15,837 nt of DNA from an uncultured Lachnospiraceae bacterium. GTDB taxonomy: Bacteria; Bacillota; Clostridia; Lachnospirales; Lachnospiraceae. The stretch is from NCBI GenBank assembly GCA_902496125.1, contig CABUZU010000042.1, positions 1-15,837 of the forward strand, written 5' to 3'. Position 1 is the first letter of the stretch; every line of letters starts with the position of its first letter. A model generated the notes under the pieces. The model saw only the letters and a list, made by a program, of their open reading frames with translations. It was not told the origin of the DNA and made no database searches. Shown in pieces: positions 7,915 through 14,024 of the stretch. The position numbers and the translations under genes were made by a program.

Positions 7915-7935
7915 TGCCCTACAAATTGTAGGGCA
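7915..7935. repeat. 21-bp near-perfect palindrome downstream of nfnB
   Basis: TGCCCTACAA and TTGTAGGGCA face each other around one central A. There is no T-run after it on either strand, so it is not a standard intrinsic terminator. It could be an RNA 3'-end stabilising stem or an operator, standing about 30 bp before the -35 of the next gene's promoter. Confidence 0.7.
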
Positions 7936-7966
7936 AAACACTAAAAATTACAAGCATATTATCGGA

Positions 7967-7995
7967 TTTACTAAACAGAATTTTTCGTTTATGAT
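7967..7995 (+). promoter_or_regulatory. Promoter of the URO-D-fold gene
   Basis: TTTACT (7967-7972) and TATGAT (7990-7995) are separated by exactly 17 bp, about 50 bp before the start codon at 8045. The URO-D-fold gene can therefore be expressed apart from the Fe-S/AOR/Nfn operon. Confidence 0.55.
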
Positions 7996-8044
7996 AAATA
8001 CAAGACAAGGGTAAACAAAAAGAAGAACTTAGGGGGTTTTATTT

Positions 8045-9079
8045 ATGAACGCAAGAGAAAATTTAGATGCTGTTATTTTTGGTGGTACACCAGAACGTTT
8101 TGCTAACAACTATGAGGCAATGCAGCTTACATTTCATCCTTTTATGATGCACAATCCTTCTCCAAAATATGGTGAAGAAAATGTAGTAGATGCTTGGGGT
8201 GTAACCAATAGCTGGCCAGAAGGAACACCTGGTATGTTTCCAGTACATACACCAGATAAAGTAGTTATTAAAGACTTTGAAGAATGGGACAAATATTTAA
8301 AGGCTCCTTCATTAGACTTCGCACAAGAAGAATGGGATACTTTTAAAGAACAATATGATGCAATTGACCGTACACAGACTTATGCTGCTCCTTTCGTAGC
8401 ACCTGGTATCTTCGAAAGAATGCATCACTGTGGTAAAATTGATGAAGTACTTATGGCTTTCTATGAATATGAAGACGAATGCCATGATATGATTAAATAT
8501 ATTACCGAATGGGAATTAAAATTAGCTGAATTAATCTGTAAAAACATTCAGCCAGATTCCATCTTCCATCATGATGACTGGGGAAGCATGACTTCTACTT
8601 TCATGAGTGTTGATATGTTCAATGATTTCTTCTTAGATGCTTATAAAGAAGTTTATGGATACTATAAAGATCACGGATGCAAATTGATTATCCATCACTC
8701 TGATAGCTATGGTGCAACCTTAGTTCCTTCTATGATTGAAATGGGAATTAATGTATGGCAGGGCTGTATGTCTTCTAACAATATGCCTGAAATGGTTAAG
8801 AAATATGGCGATAAGATTACCTTCATGGGTGGATTTGATGGTGCTATGGTTGATGTTCCAAATTGGACTCCTGAATTAATTCACGATGAAGTATATAAAA
8901 TGTTAGATGCTGTAGGAACTCCTAAGGGATTTATTCCTTGTATCGCTCAGGGTGGTCCTGGTTCTGTATTTAAAGGCGTTTACGATGAATTAGTTAAACA
9001 GATTGATAATTATAGTGTAGAAAAATTAGGCGTTAAGCGAGAAGACATTACTCGTTTACCTCTTCAGATTATGTTCTAA
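8045..9079 (+). CDS. Uroporphyrinogen decarboxylase-fold protein (methyltransferase-like)
   Basis: A 344-aa single-domain protein of the URO-D/cobalamin-dependent methyltransferase (MtaA/MtvB-like) superfamily. Support comes from the barrel segments ending in FVAPGIFERMHH (117-128), the IFHHDDWGS strand end (173-181), KLIIHHSDSYG (213-223), NVWQGCMSSNN (236-246) and ITFMGGFDG (258-266). The true haem enzyme is unlikely: residues for the porphyrin substrate are not evident and no haem genes are near. MtaA-type enzymes bind zinc through His-x-Cys; here that place reads HHSDSYG, so if a metal is bound it must use other ligands (H175, H176, D177, H217 and H218 are candidates). AGGGGG precedes the ATG. 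No corrinoid protein is encoded nearby. It probably acts on a substrate of the neighbouring pathway; the reaction is unknown. Confidence 0.78.
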   Translation: MNARENLDAVIFGGTPERFANNYEAMQLTFHPFMMHNPSPKYGEENVVDAWGVTNSWPEGTPGMFPVHTPDKVVIKDFEEWDKYLKAPSLDFAQEEWDTFKEQYDAIDRTQTYAAPFVAPGIFERMHHCGKIDEVLMAFYEYEDECHDMIKYITEWELKLAELICKNIQPDSIFHHDDWGSMTSTFMSVDMFNDFFLDAYKEVYGYYKDHGCKLIIHHSDSYGATLVPSMIEMGINVWQGCMSSNNMPEMVKKYGDKITFMGGFDGAMVDVPNWTPELIHDEVYKMLDAVGTPKGFIPCIAQGGPGSVFKGVYDELVKQIDNYSVEKLGVKREDITRLPLQIMF

Positions 9080-9082
9080 TCT

Positions 9083-9126
9083 AAAAATTAGCCCCTCCTT
9101 TCTAAAAAAGGAGGGGCTAATTTTTT
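9083..9126 (+). terminator. Strong intrinsic terminator after the URO-D-fold gene
   Basis: AAATTAGCCCCTCCTTT pairs with AAAGGAGGGGCTAATTT around a short A-rich loop, and a run of six T residues ends the element at 9126. It starts four bases after the stop codon. The A-rich left flank would let it work on both strands. Confidence 0.95.
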
Positions 9127-9156
9127 ATACTATCTCACTAATTGTTTTTAACATAT

Positions 9157-9301
9157 CGTGAAGCCTCACATGACTAAAGTCACGTGCTTCCAACAGGCAT
9201 CTTGCGATGCCAGCTCGCTTTAGGCGAGCAGATTGCATTTCTACTATACGGTCTAAACTCAGATATCTTATGAACTAGGCAGACATAAGAGCCGCATTTA
9301 A
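9157..9301 (-). repeat. 145-bp dispersed structured repeat, copy 1 (probable IS200/IS605 right-end remnant)
   Basis: This segment matches 15617-15761 with four mismatches in 145 and no gaps. On the plus strand it holds a run of hairpins: an imperfect one built on TGACT/AGTCA within GAAGC..GCTTC (about 9161-9191), GGCATC-TTGC-GATGCC, GCTCGC-TTTAG-GCGAGC, and TCTTATG..CATAAGA. Read on the minus strand it ends in GACTTTAGTCATGTGAGG plus CTTCACG, which looks like the subterminal hairpin at the right end of IS200/IS605-TnpB elements, where the guide-RNA scaffold also ends. No transposase or tnpB remains here: the repeat stops at 9301, directly against a CRISPR-like repeat. The repeat itself is certain; its assignment to IS200/IS605 comes from memory of the family and is tentative. 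Confidence 0.65.
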
Positions 9302-9476
9302 GAACTACACCCCTGCGAAACATCGGGGGTCTAAAACACGGAGTATCAGTCCAATACCAAACTGTGTCAAAACTACACTCCTGTGAAACATCGGGATCGG
9401 GGGTCTAAAACGTAAGCAGGAGCGAAGCGGTAGCCACTGACTAAGCTACACCCCGCAAAACACCGAGAATCTAAAC
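9302..9476 (+). CRISPR. Remnant CRISPR array, three repeats, type VI (Cas13-like) repeat
   Basis: Three related repeats alternate with two unrelated spacers: R1 9302-9337 (36 nt), spacer 9338-9369 (32 nt), R2 9370-9411 (42 nt), spacer 9412-9442 (31 nt), R3 9443-9476 (34 nt). R1 starts GAACTACACCCC and ends GGGGGTCTAAAAC. It can fold as ACCCC/GGGGT with a TG bulge and an inner CGA/TCG stem capped by AACA. This architecture, the 36-nt length and the AAAC 3' end resemble Cas13 repeats, above all Cas13d of gut Clostridia. R2 differs from R1 at three positions and carries a 6-nt duplication (ATCGGG). R3 is degenerate and has lost the stem, as expected of a terminal repeat, which puts the leader side to the left. 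No cas gene, adaptation gene or clear leader is present in the window. Confidence 0.65.
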
Positions 9477-9487
9477 TTTATTGAATT

Positions 9488-9531
9488 AAAAAAAGATGTG
9501 TAAAGTTTGCATTACTTTACGCATCTTTTTT
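9488..9531. terminator. Bidirectional terminator, copy 1, after the CRISPR array
   Basis: Seven A residues, then GATGTGTAAAGT pairing with ACTTTACGCATC (one G-T wobble) around the loop TTGCATT, then six T residues. It stands 11 bp after the last CRISPR-like repeat and could end an array transcript. It matches 10212-10255 at 40 of 44 positions. Confidence 0.85.
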
Positions 9532-9535
9532 CTCA

Positions 9536-9564
9536 TTGCTTTATTAAAATTTTTCTAGTATACT
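9536..9564 (+). promoter_or_regulatory. Promoter of the 205-aa unknown gene
   Basis: TTGCTT (9536-9541) and TATACT (9559-9564) are spaced by 17 bp, about 28 bp before the ATG at 9593. GGGAGG at 9578-9583 is the ribosome binding site. Confidence 0.65.
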
Positions 9565-9592
9565 GTCTGTATAAATTGGGAGGTAAGTAAAT

Positions 9593-10210
9593 ATGACAAT
9601 TTCCGAATATGACTTTGTAGGTGCAGAAAATATATACCAATCCATGGCTAAGGCTGAGTACATATTAAAATCGATATTTTCAAATGTCTTTACATTTGAT
9701 GATTCAGCTATATTTACGATTGAAGAAAATATAAGATTAAGCTACTTTTCCACACAAGAAAAACCATGTGAGGAAGGTCAGCAAGTCATTACAAATGAGT
9801 TTTTTGACTGGTGGATTGAAAATATGCCTTATTTTTATCTAATGTTAATTAGAGATAAAAAAACTGTTTCTAATTTATATAATGCTATCAAAGATTGTGT
9901 TGAGAAAGAAAAGAATGGAAAAGAGTTTACTGTTCTTTATATTAATTTTAAAAAATTTGACATGGATTCTTGCAAAAAACTTGAAGACAAACTTTTTTCT
10001 TCTATGAAAAGATTAGATTGCATTCATAAAACTATCAATTATTGTGTTAATCATATGACTCCTACACATCGTTTTCAAGTATCCTATATTGTATGCAATT
10101 TTTTGTTTCTTTTAACGCATCTAATAAATTCTAATCCATTTTATCAGTACGTAAATGCATGTTGTGCGTTTTGGAAAACCTATGCAGATGCTGATATGGC
10201 ATTTGAATAG
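9593..10210 (+). CDS. Hypothetical protein, 205 aa
   Basis: I do not recognise this protein. It is a 205-aa, mostly helical, aromatic-rich sequence with an acidic N-terminal half (EYDFVGAEN, FDWWIEN) and a mixed-charge middle. A hydrophobic stretch around residues 160-180 (YIVCNFLFLLTHLI) might be a buried helix or a single membrane segment. There is no signal peptide. Cysteines are scattered without a metal-site pattern. It has its own promoter, a good GGGAGG site and a terminator two bases after the stop codon, so it is a self-contained single-gene unit and very likely expressed. It lies between the CRISPR-like remnant and the membrane transporter pair, and the terminators on its two sides are near copies of each other, which suggests gene gain by insertion or local duplication. 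Confidence 0.75.
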   Translation: MTISEYDFVGAENIYQSMAKAEYILKSIFSNVFTFDDSAIFTIEENIRLSYFSTQEKPCEEGQQVITNEFFDWWIENMPYFYLMLIRDKKTVSNLYNAIKDCVEKEKNGKEFTVLYINFKKFDMDSCKKLEDKLFSSMKRLDCIHKTINYCVNHMTPTHRFQVSYIVCNFLFLLTHLINSNPFYQYVNACCAFWKTYADADMAFE

Positions 10211-10211
10211 C

Positions 10212-10255
10212 AAAAAAAGATATGTAAAGTTTGCATTACTCTACATATCTTTTTT
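10212..10255. terminator. Bidirectional terminator, copy 2, shared by convergent genes
   Basis: Seven A residues, GATATGTAAAGT pairing with ACTCTACATATC (one A-C mismatch) around the loop TTGCATT, then six T residues. It ends the 205-aa gene on the plus strand and the CDF-EamA operon on the minus strand. It is a near copy of 9488-9531. Confidence 0.9.
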
Positions 10256-10261
10256 ATTGTC

Positions 10262-11077
10262 TTAATGTTTCAAATTATACACCGTTGATGCTCCAATAAC
10301 TAAAATAGCTCCTAAAAAAGCTGTTGAACCAATCATCTCTTTACAAACAACAGCTACAATAACTGGATTTAATATCGGTTCAATCATTGAAATCAGTGAT
10401 GCACTTACCGGATTTACAGTTTTTAATCCTGTATATAAAAGTATGTATGCCATTCCAAACTGAACAATTCCAAGTGCTGCAAGTGCCGCCATTACTGGAA
10501 TTGAAAAGTTGTGTTCTTTGAAAATAAAAGGTACTCCAATTACTGCACCTAACACAAAAGAAACCAACAAGGATGATTCTAAATCCACATTTGGCATTTT
10601 CTTTATTAAAAATACCATTGCATAGCAGATTCCAGATAAAATAGCAAAGAAATTACCAACCATTCCATCTGCATTTAATTGGTCGAAAAAGAAGCAGATA
10701 ATTCCTGCAAATGCAACGATGCAAGTAATAATCTCATCTCTTTGTGGCTTTGTATGAAAAAACCACCATAAAAAGAGAATAATAAAAATTGGTGCAGTAA
10801 ATTGTAAAACAATGGCATTTGCCGCTGTTGTTAGCTTTGCAGCAACCACAAAGGTTAGCCCTGTAAACATATTCATAAGACCGCCAAATAATACCGATTT
10901 ATTCCATACAAATTTATGTTTCGTAGCTACTAGGTAAATTGCAAGTACAACAATTGCAATAATACTTCTCATTCCATTTATCGCTAATGACCCCCAAGGA
11001 ATTAGCTTAATCAATACTCCACCAATGCTAAAAAAGATGGCGGAAATAAGTACATAAAAAGTTCCTCTATTTTTCAT
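10262..11077 (-). CDS. EamA/DMT-superfamily transporter
   Basis: A 271-aa integral membrane protein with about ten hydrophobic segments arranged as two EamA halves, typical of drug/metabolite exporters. The first half opens with GTFYVLISAIFFSIGGVLIK, and the second holds the usual small-residue and proline pattern with P-V-S-A-S-L-I-S-M-I-E-P-I-L-N-P-V. The Met-Lys-Asn-Arg start at 11077 is preferred because AAAGAGGT precedes it. A TTG start 14 codons farther out would overlap the upstream gene and lacks a good site. It follows the CDF exporter gene by 22 bp in the same operon. The substrate (amino acid, metabolite or drug) cannot be told. Confidence 0.9.
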   Translation of the reverse strand: MKNRGTFYVLISAIFFSIGGVLIKLIPWGSLAINGMRSIIAIVVLAIYLVATKHKFVWNKSVLFGGLMNMFTGLTFVVAAKLTTAANAIVLQFTAPIFIILFLWWFFHTKPQRDEIITCIVAFAGIICFFFDQLNADGMVGNFFAILSGICYAMVFLIKKMPNVDLESSLLVSFVLGAVIGVPFIFKEHNFSIPVMAALAALGIVQFGMAYILLYTGLKTVNPVSASLISMIEPILNPVIVAVVCKEMIGSTAFLGAILVIGASTVYNLKH

Positions 11078-11099
11078 CACATACCTCTTTATTTCTCTT

Positions 11100-12002
11100 C
11101 TAATCAGGAATAATTTCAATATAGACTTGGTCGTATTTGTGTTTTAATTCCTGTTTTATCTCATCCCTCACACAATGTAATAAACTAATATGTATCACAT
11201 CGGTCTGATTTCCTATATAAACCTCTACCCAAATCTTGCGTCCAGTTTGAATTACATCTAAAAATGTAACTTCATATGGATAATCTTTCATATGTTTCGA
11301 TACAATTACACGAATCTGGTCTAATACCTCTTCCTCAGGAGCAAAAAGCACCAAGTTCTTGATACTCTGAAAAATTACATTTACTGGTTCTCGAATCAAT
11401 AACACTGCCATTACTACTGCCACTGCAGGGTCAATATAAGGTGCTAAAAAACTTAAATTCGTCTTTAATATTGCCATCTGTACCACGAATGCAATTGCAA
11501 CACCCATACTACTTACTACATCCAACTTCCACATATAAAGTTCTGCTTTAATTGTCGTAGATTCATACTTTTTACTATAATGATTTAATAGTAAATACAT
11601 AAATAGACAGCCAAAGCATACCAAAAATTCAAATATGGCAATGCTTCCAGCATCCACTCTATGTCCGCCTTGTAAAAGAAGCTTGATATTTTCCACCATT
11701 AAATTACAAGTAAGTGCTAATAGTACACTGTATTTCACAAGTAGAAACAACGACTCCACCTGTGCATAGCCATAGGGATGCTTTTCTGTAACAGGCTTGT
11801 ACAATAGTGGAACTAATACTAGAAATGGTCCAATCATCACAAGGTCTGCTGCATCAAATAGGCAATCCGTCAACAGCGAATGAGAATGAGTAATCCAAGC
11901 CATTACTCCCTCCGCTAAAATAAACAGAACGCTTCCTAAAAAGGATAATTGTAATATCCTCTTCTCAATGCGAAGCTTATTTTTCTTTTTACTTTCTTCC
12001 AT
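11100..12002 (-). CDS. Cation diffusion facilitator (CDF) family transporter
   Basis: A 300-aa membrane protein of the CDF family, which exports divalent metals (Zn, Fe, Mn, Co) against protons. Six hydrophobic helices precede a cytoplasmic C-terminal domain from about residue 222 (ferredoxin-like, ending EIIPD). The ATG at 12002 is chosen over an in-frame GTG at 12005 because GGAAG is spaced for it. In numbering from that GTG, TM2 has D47-x3-D51 as in YiiP/FieF, and HPYGY (76-80) matches the loop HP/SFGH. TM5 reads M158-W-K-L-D162, so the histidine that normally pairs with the aspartate at the transport site is a methionine. That makes the metal choice uncertain. It is transcribed ahead of the EamA transporter gene. 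Confidence 0.9.
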   Translation of the reverse strand: MEESKKKNKLRIEKRILQLSFLGSVLFILAEGVMAWITHSHSLLTDCLFDAADLVMIGPFLVLVPLLYKPVTEKHPYGYAQVESLFLLVKYSVLLALTCNLMVENIKLLLQGGHRVDAGSIAIFEFLVCFGCLFMYLLLNHYSKKYESTTIKAELYMWKLDVVSSMGVAIAFVVQMAILKTNLSFLAPYIDPAVAVVMAVLLIREPVNVIFQSIKNLVLFAPEEEVLDQIRVIVSKHMKDYPYEVTFLDVIQTGRKIWVEVYIGNQTDVIHISLLHCVRDEIKQELKHKYDQVYIEIIPD

Positions 12003-12005
12003 CAC

Positions 12006-12301
12006 ATTTTCTTCCTTTTATAAATAGTCTTATACCGAACTACCTTATCATCATAAATTAATAAAATCAAGTCTAATTGTTATTTTGTTTTAATGATTAT
12101 ATCGTTGTATTATTATTAAATTTAGTGTTTATCAAATAAAATTTTGTAATAATTAATGATTTTATTTTTCCAAATATCCTATATTTTATAACTAATTTTT
12201 CCAATTATTTTTATCTGTATGTAATATTAAGTATACTATATTTTAGTATAATTCTTCATTTCAACAAAATTAAATCAACAAAAACAATACAACAAAATAA
12301 T
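12006..12301. other. AT-rich intergenic region between divergent operons
   Basis: About 300 bp, extremely AT-rich, with no supported gene on either strand. It must contain the minus-strand promoter of the CDF gene and may hold the plus-strand promoter of the ClpP operon: TATACT (12232-12237) and TATAAT (12247-12252) face the operon, but neither has a convincing -35. Confidence 0.5.
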
Positions 12302-12321
12302 AAAAAAGCAGCAAGCTGCTT
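12302..12321 (-). terminator. Minus-strand intrinsic terminator in the ClpP-operon leader
   Basis: On the minus strand AAGCAG-CTTG-CTGCTT forms a six-pair hairpin followed by a run of T residues ending at 12302. No annotated minus-strand gene lies upstream of it, so it points to an unrecognised minus-strand transcript covering part of 12330-12570. On the plus strand no T-run follows the hairpin. Confidence 0.5.
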
Positions 12322-12345
12322 ACGGGTTAAATAATGTAATAAAAA

Positions 12346-12445
12346 ACTGTAATGTTCGCATTAGAAGTACCCAAACAAACCAAAGAGGTATCCGCAGGTG
12401 GTGAAAAGTAGAACAACGGTTCCTGCCACTGTGGCATTACAAATT
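12346..12445. other. Locally GC-richer leader segment with possible RNA structure
   Basis: Within very AT-rich DNA this piece is noticeably richer in GC. GTAATG (12349-12354) can pair locally with CATTA across a TTCG tetraloop, or with the distant CATTAC near 12434-12439; the latter follows a GCCAC-T-GTGGC palindrome. The alternative pairings suggest a structured leader RNA. I recognise no known riboswitch or RNA family. Confidence 0.35.
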
Positions 12446-12455
12446 ACAACAAAAT

Positions 12456-12565
12456 GCTTTTGCTTGCTAACAACAAAGTCTCTTTTTGTCTTGTATTTTC
12501 AATCCTTCATAATGTGTGTGTATTATTAATAAAAGTTGTTGCAAGCAAAAGCCTTTCAAGAAAGG
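12456..12565 (+). promoter_or_regulatory. Leader inverted repeat and Shine-Dalgarno hairpin before the 276-aa gene
   Basis: GCTTTTGCTTGCTAACAAC (12456-12474) is the inverse of GTTGTTGCAAGCAAAAGC (12535-12552), with one extra base. Directly adjoining it, CCTTTC-AA-GAAAGG (12552-12565) can lock up the AAAGGA ribosome binding site (12561-12566). This arrangement would allow control of translation of the downstream operon by RNA folding. The pairing is seen in the sequence; the control is inferred. Confidence 0.5.
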
Positions 12566-12573
12566 ACTACAAA

Positions 12574-13404
12574 ATGAATGTTACAAATCCAATTTCACTA
12601 GAACAAAGACTACAAAATGTTAAAGTATCGAATCTTACAGAATTAAATGCAATACGTAATATTATTAGTAAAATTATTTTAATACCATTTTCAGACTTTA
12701 TGTTTTTCCATCAAAAAGAATACTTACTAATTATGACAGAATTTACAAATCATGAACAGACCTCTGATTTTCCTAATGTTATAACTGGTCAAGTTTTCGA
12801 ATATATTGTCAGAAGAATTGGTAAGTATATTAAAACGGATGAAGCCGTTGAGCTTTTAAATGCAATCAATCAACCATTTTTAGATTTATATGATAAAGCA
12901 AAAGGAAGAGTTTCAGACCCTTTCTCAATGGATGATTCATTTGAGGAATTAATAGAAGCTTCTCCTTGGAAGTATGTACAAGAAACTTTTACAAGCAGTC
13001 TTGGCAATATTCCGCTAAAAGAGCGTATTCAAAATATAGAAAGAAGTAATGACTATAAAGCAGTAGCTTATCTAGGCAATATACATAATCTGCTCATTCC
13101 TTCTAAAATGGGATTTCAGTTTTACAACCTTCTATATAGTACAACCTTTAAAGATTATTATACTTGCCTACAAAGCTTATCCTATACAAAAATCACACCA
13201 ATAAAAGTAACTTACAATAAGCTCCTTCAGGCAAAAACAGGATTTAGCCCTGATAAAACTATTTTAGAATACTATGTACAACAAGATTTACGTGATTTTG
13301 CTAAAAATATCTACTCTCTATTTGTCTATCCTATGGCACAAGTGTCGCGTAGTATGTTCATCAACTATTGTAAAAAAAATAAAAGTAACAAGAAAGGAAA
13401 CTAA
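12574..13404 (+). CDS. Hypothetical protein, first gene of the ClpP/VirD4-like operon
   Basis: I do not recognise this 276-aa protein. It looks soluble and largely helical, with a basic C-terminal tail (KKNKSNKKGN), no signal peptide, no clear membrane segment and no metal or nucleotide motif. The ATG at 12574 is chosen because AAAGGA lies 7 nt upstream. The frame is open for 54 more codons, back to a TAG at 12409, but that stretch lies in the structured leader and has no ribosome binding site. It ends two bases before the ClpP start, so the two are surely co-transcribed. It could be an adaptor, substrate or regulator for the ClpP/ATPase pair; the sequence gives no proof. Confidence 0.8.
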   Translation: MNVTNPISLEQRLQNVKVSNLTELNAIRNIISKIILIPFSDFMFFHQKEYLLIMTEFTNHEQTSDFPNVITGQVFEYIVRRIGKYIKTDEAVELLNAINQPFLDLYDKAKGRVSDPFSMDDSFEELIEASPWKYVQETFTSSLGNIPLKERIQNIERSNDYKAVAYLGNIHNLLIPSKMGFQFYNLLYSTTFKDYYTCLQSLSYTKITPIKVTYNKLLQAKTGFSPDKTILEYYVQQDLRDFAKNIYSLFVYPMAQVSRSMFINYCKKNKSNKKGN

Positions 13405-13406
13405 AT

Positions 13407-14024
13407 ATGAATACTTATCCTACTCCAGCAATTATTAAAGAAACTAGTAATGGCTACTTTCAGCTGTCTTTACTAGATGAACTTTTATCGAAAAGAGAAA
13501 TTTACTGTCTTGGAGAAATCAACTCTAATTCTACAAGTAGTTTAATTCTCCAACTAAAATATTTAGAACAAGTAGACCCAGATGCAGAAATTACACTTTA
13601 TATCAATAGCCCTGGTGGCTCTGTCGCCGACGGACTTGCACTCTATGACATTATGCAAAATTTAAGTTGTCCAATTCATACCATATGTATGGGAACGGCA
13701 GCAAGCTTTGGTGCTATTCTATTCTTATCTGGAGATAAAAGAGAAATTTTACCTCATTCAAAAATCATGATTCATGATCCCTTAATCGCAGGAAGTGGAC
13801 TTACTGGTAGTGCAACCTTACTACATACACAAATCGATTCACTTATGGAAACTAGGGAAATACTTGCAAATATTATTGCAAAACACACCAAGAAAACGAT
13901 AGAAGAAATTTATGAAAAGACCGCCACCGACACTTGGTTTAACGCTACACAAGCAATCGAGTTTGGTCTAGCAGATAACATCATTACAAATAAGAAAGAA
14001 GAAAAGGAGAATACAAATGAATAA
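13407..14024 (+). CDS. ClpP-family serine protease
   Basis: A 205-aa ClpP-type peptidase of normal length with an intact catalytic triad: S100 in MGTAASFGA, H123 in MIHDP and D175 in ATDTWF. The oxyanion/handle region YINSPGGSV (65-73) is also present. ClpP forms a barrel of two heptamers that degrades proteins fed in by a hexameric unfoldase such as ClpX or ClpA. This copy is unlike a housekeeping one in its setting: no clpX follows, and it lies between an unknown gene (2 bp gap) and a VirD4-like ATPase (8-bp overlap). Divergence at its N-terminus suggests an accessory paralogue. It may use host ClpX/ClpC, or the neighbouring ATPase in a dedicated machine; the latter is speculative. Confidence 0.93.
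   Translation: MNTYPTPAIIKETSNGYFQLSLLDELLSKREIYCLGEINSNSTSSLILQLKYLEQVDPDAEITLYINSPGGSVADGLALYDIMQNLSCPIHTICMGTAASFGAILFLSGDKREILPHSKIMIHDPLIAGSGLTGSATLLHTQIDSLMETREILANIIAKHTKKTIEEIYEKTATDTWFNATQAIEFGLADNIITNKKEEKENTNE

Noticed and set aside
8045..9079. Annotation as true uroporphyrinogen decarboxylase (hemE).
   Set aside because: No haem biosynthesis neighbours and poor agreement with the substrate-binding N-terminal region; the wider methyltransferase-like family fits better.
12352..12411. A 19-codon plus-strand frame (MFALEVPKQTKEVSAGGEK) in frame with the 276-aa gene but ended by TAG.
   Set aside because: It has no ribosome binding site and lies in a structured leader; the in-frame continuation past the stop is probably chance. 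No evidence for readthrough.
12454..12573. A 40-codon N-terminal extension of the 276-aa protein from an ATG at 12454.
   Set aside because: The stretch overlaps the leader inverted repeat and lacks a ribosome binding site, while the ATG at 12574 has AAAGGA at good spacing.
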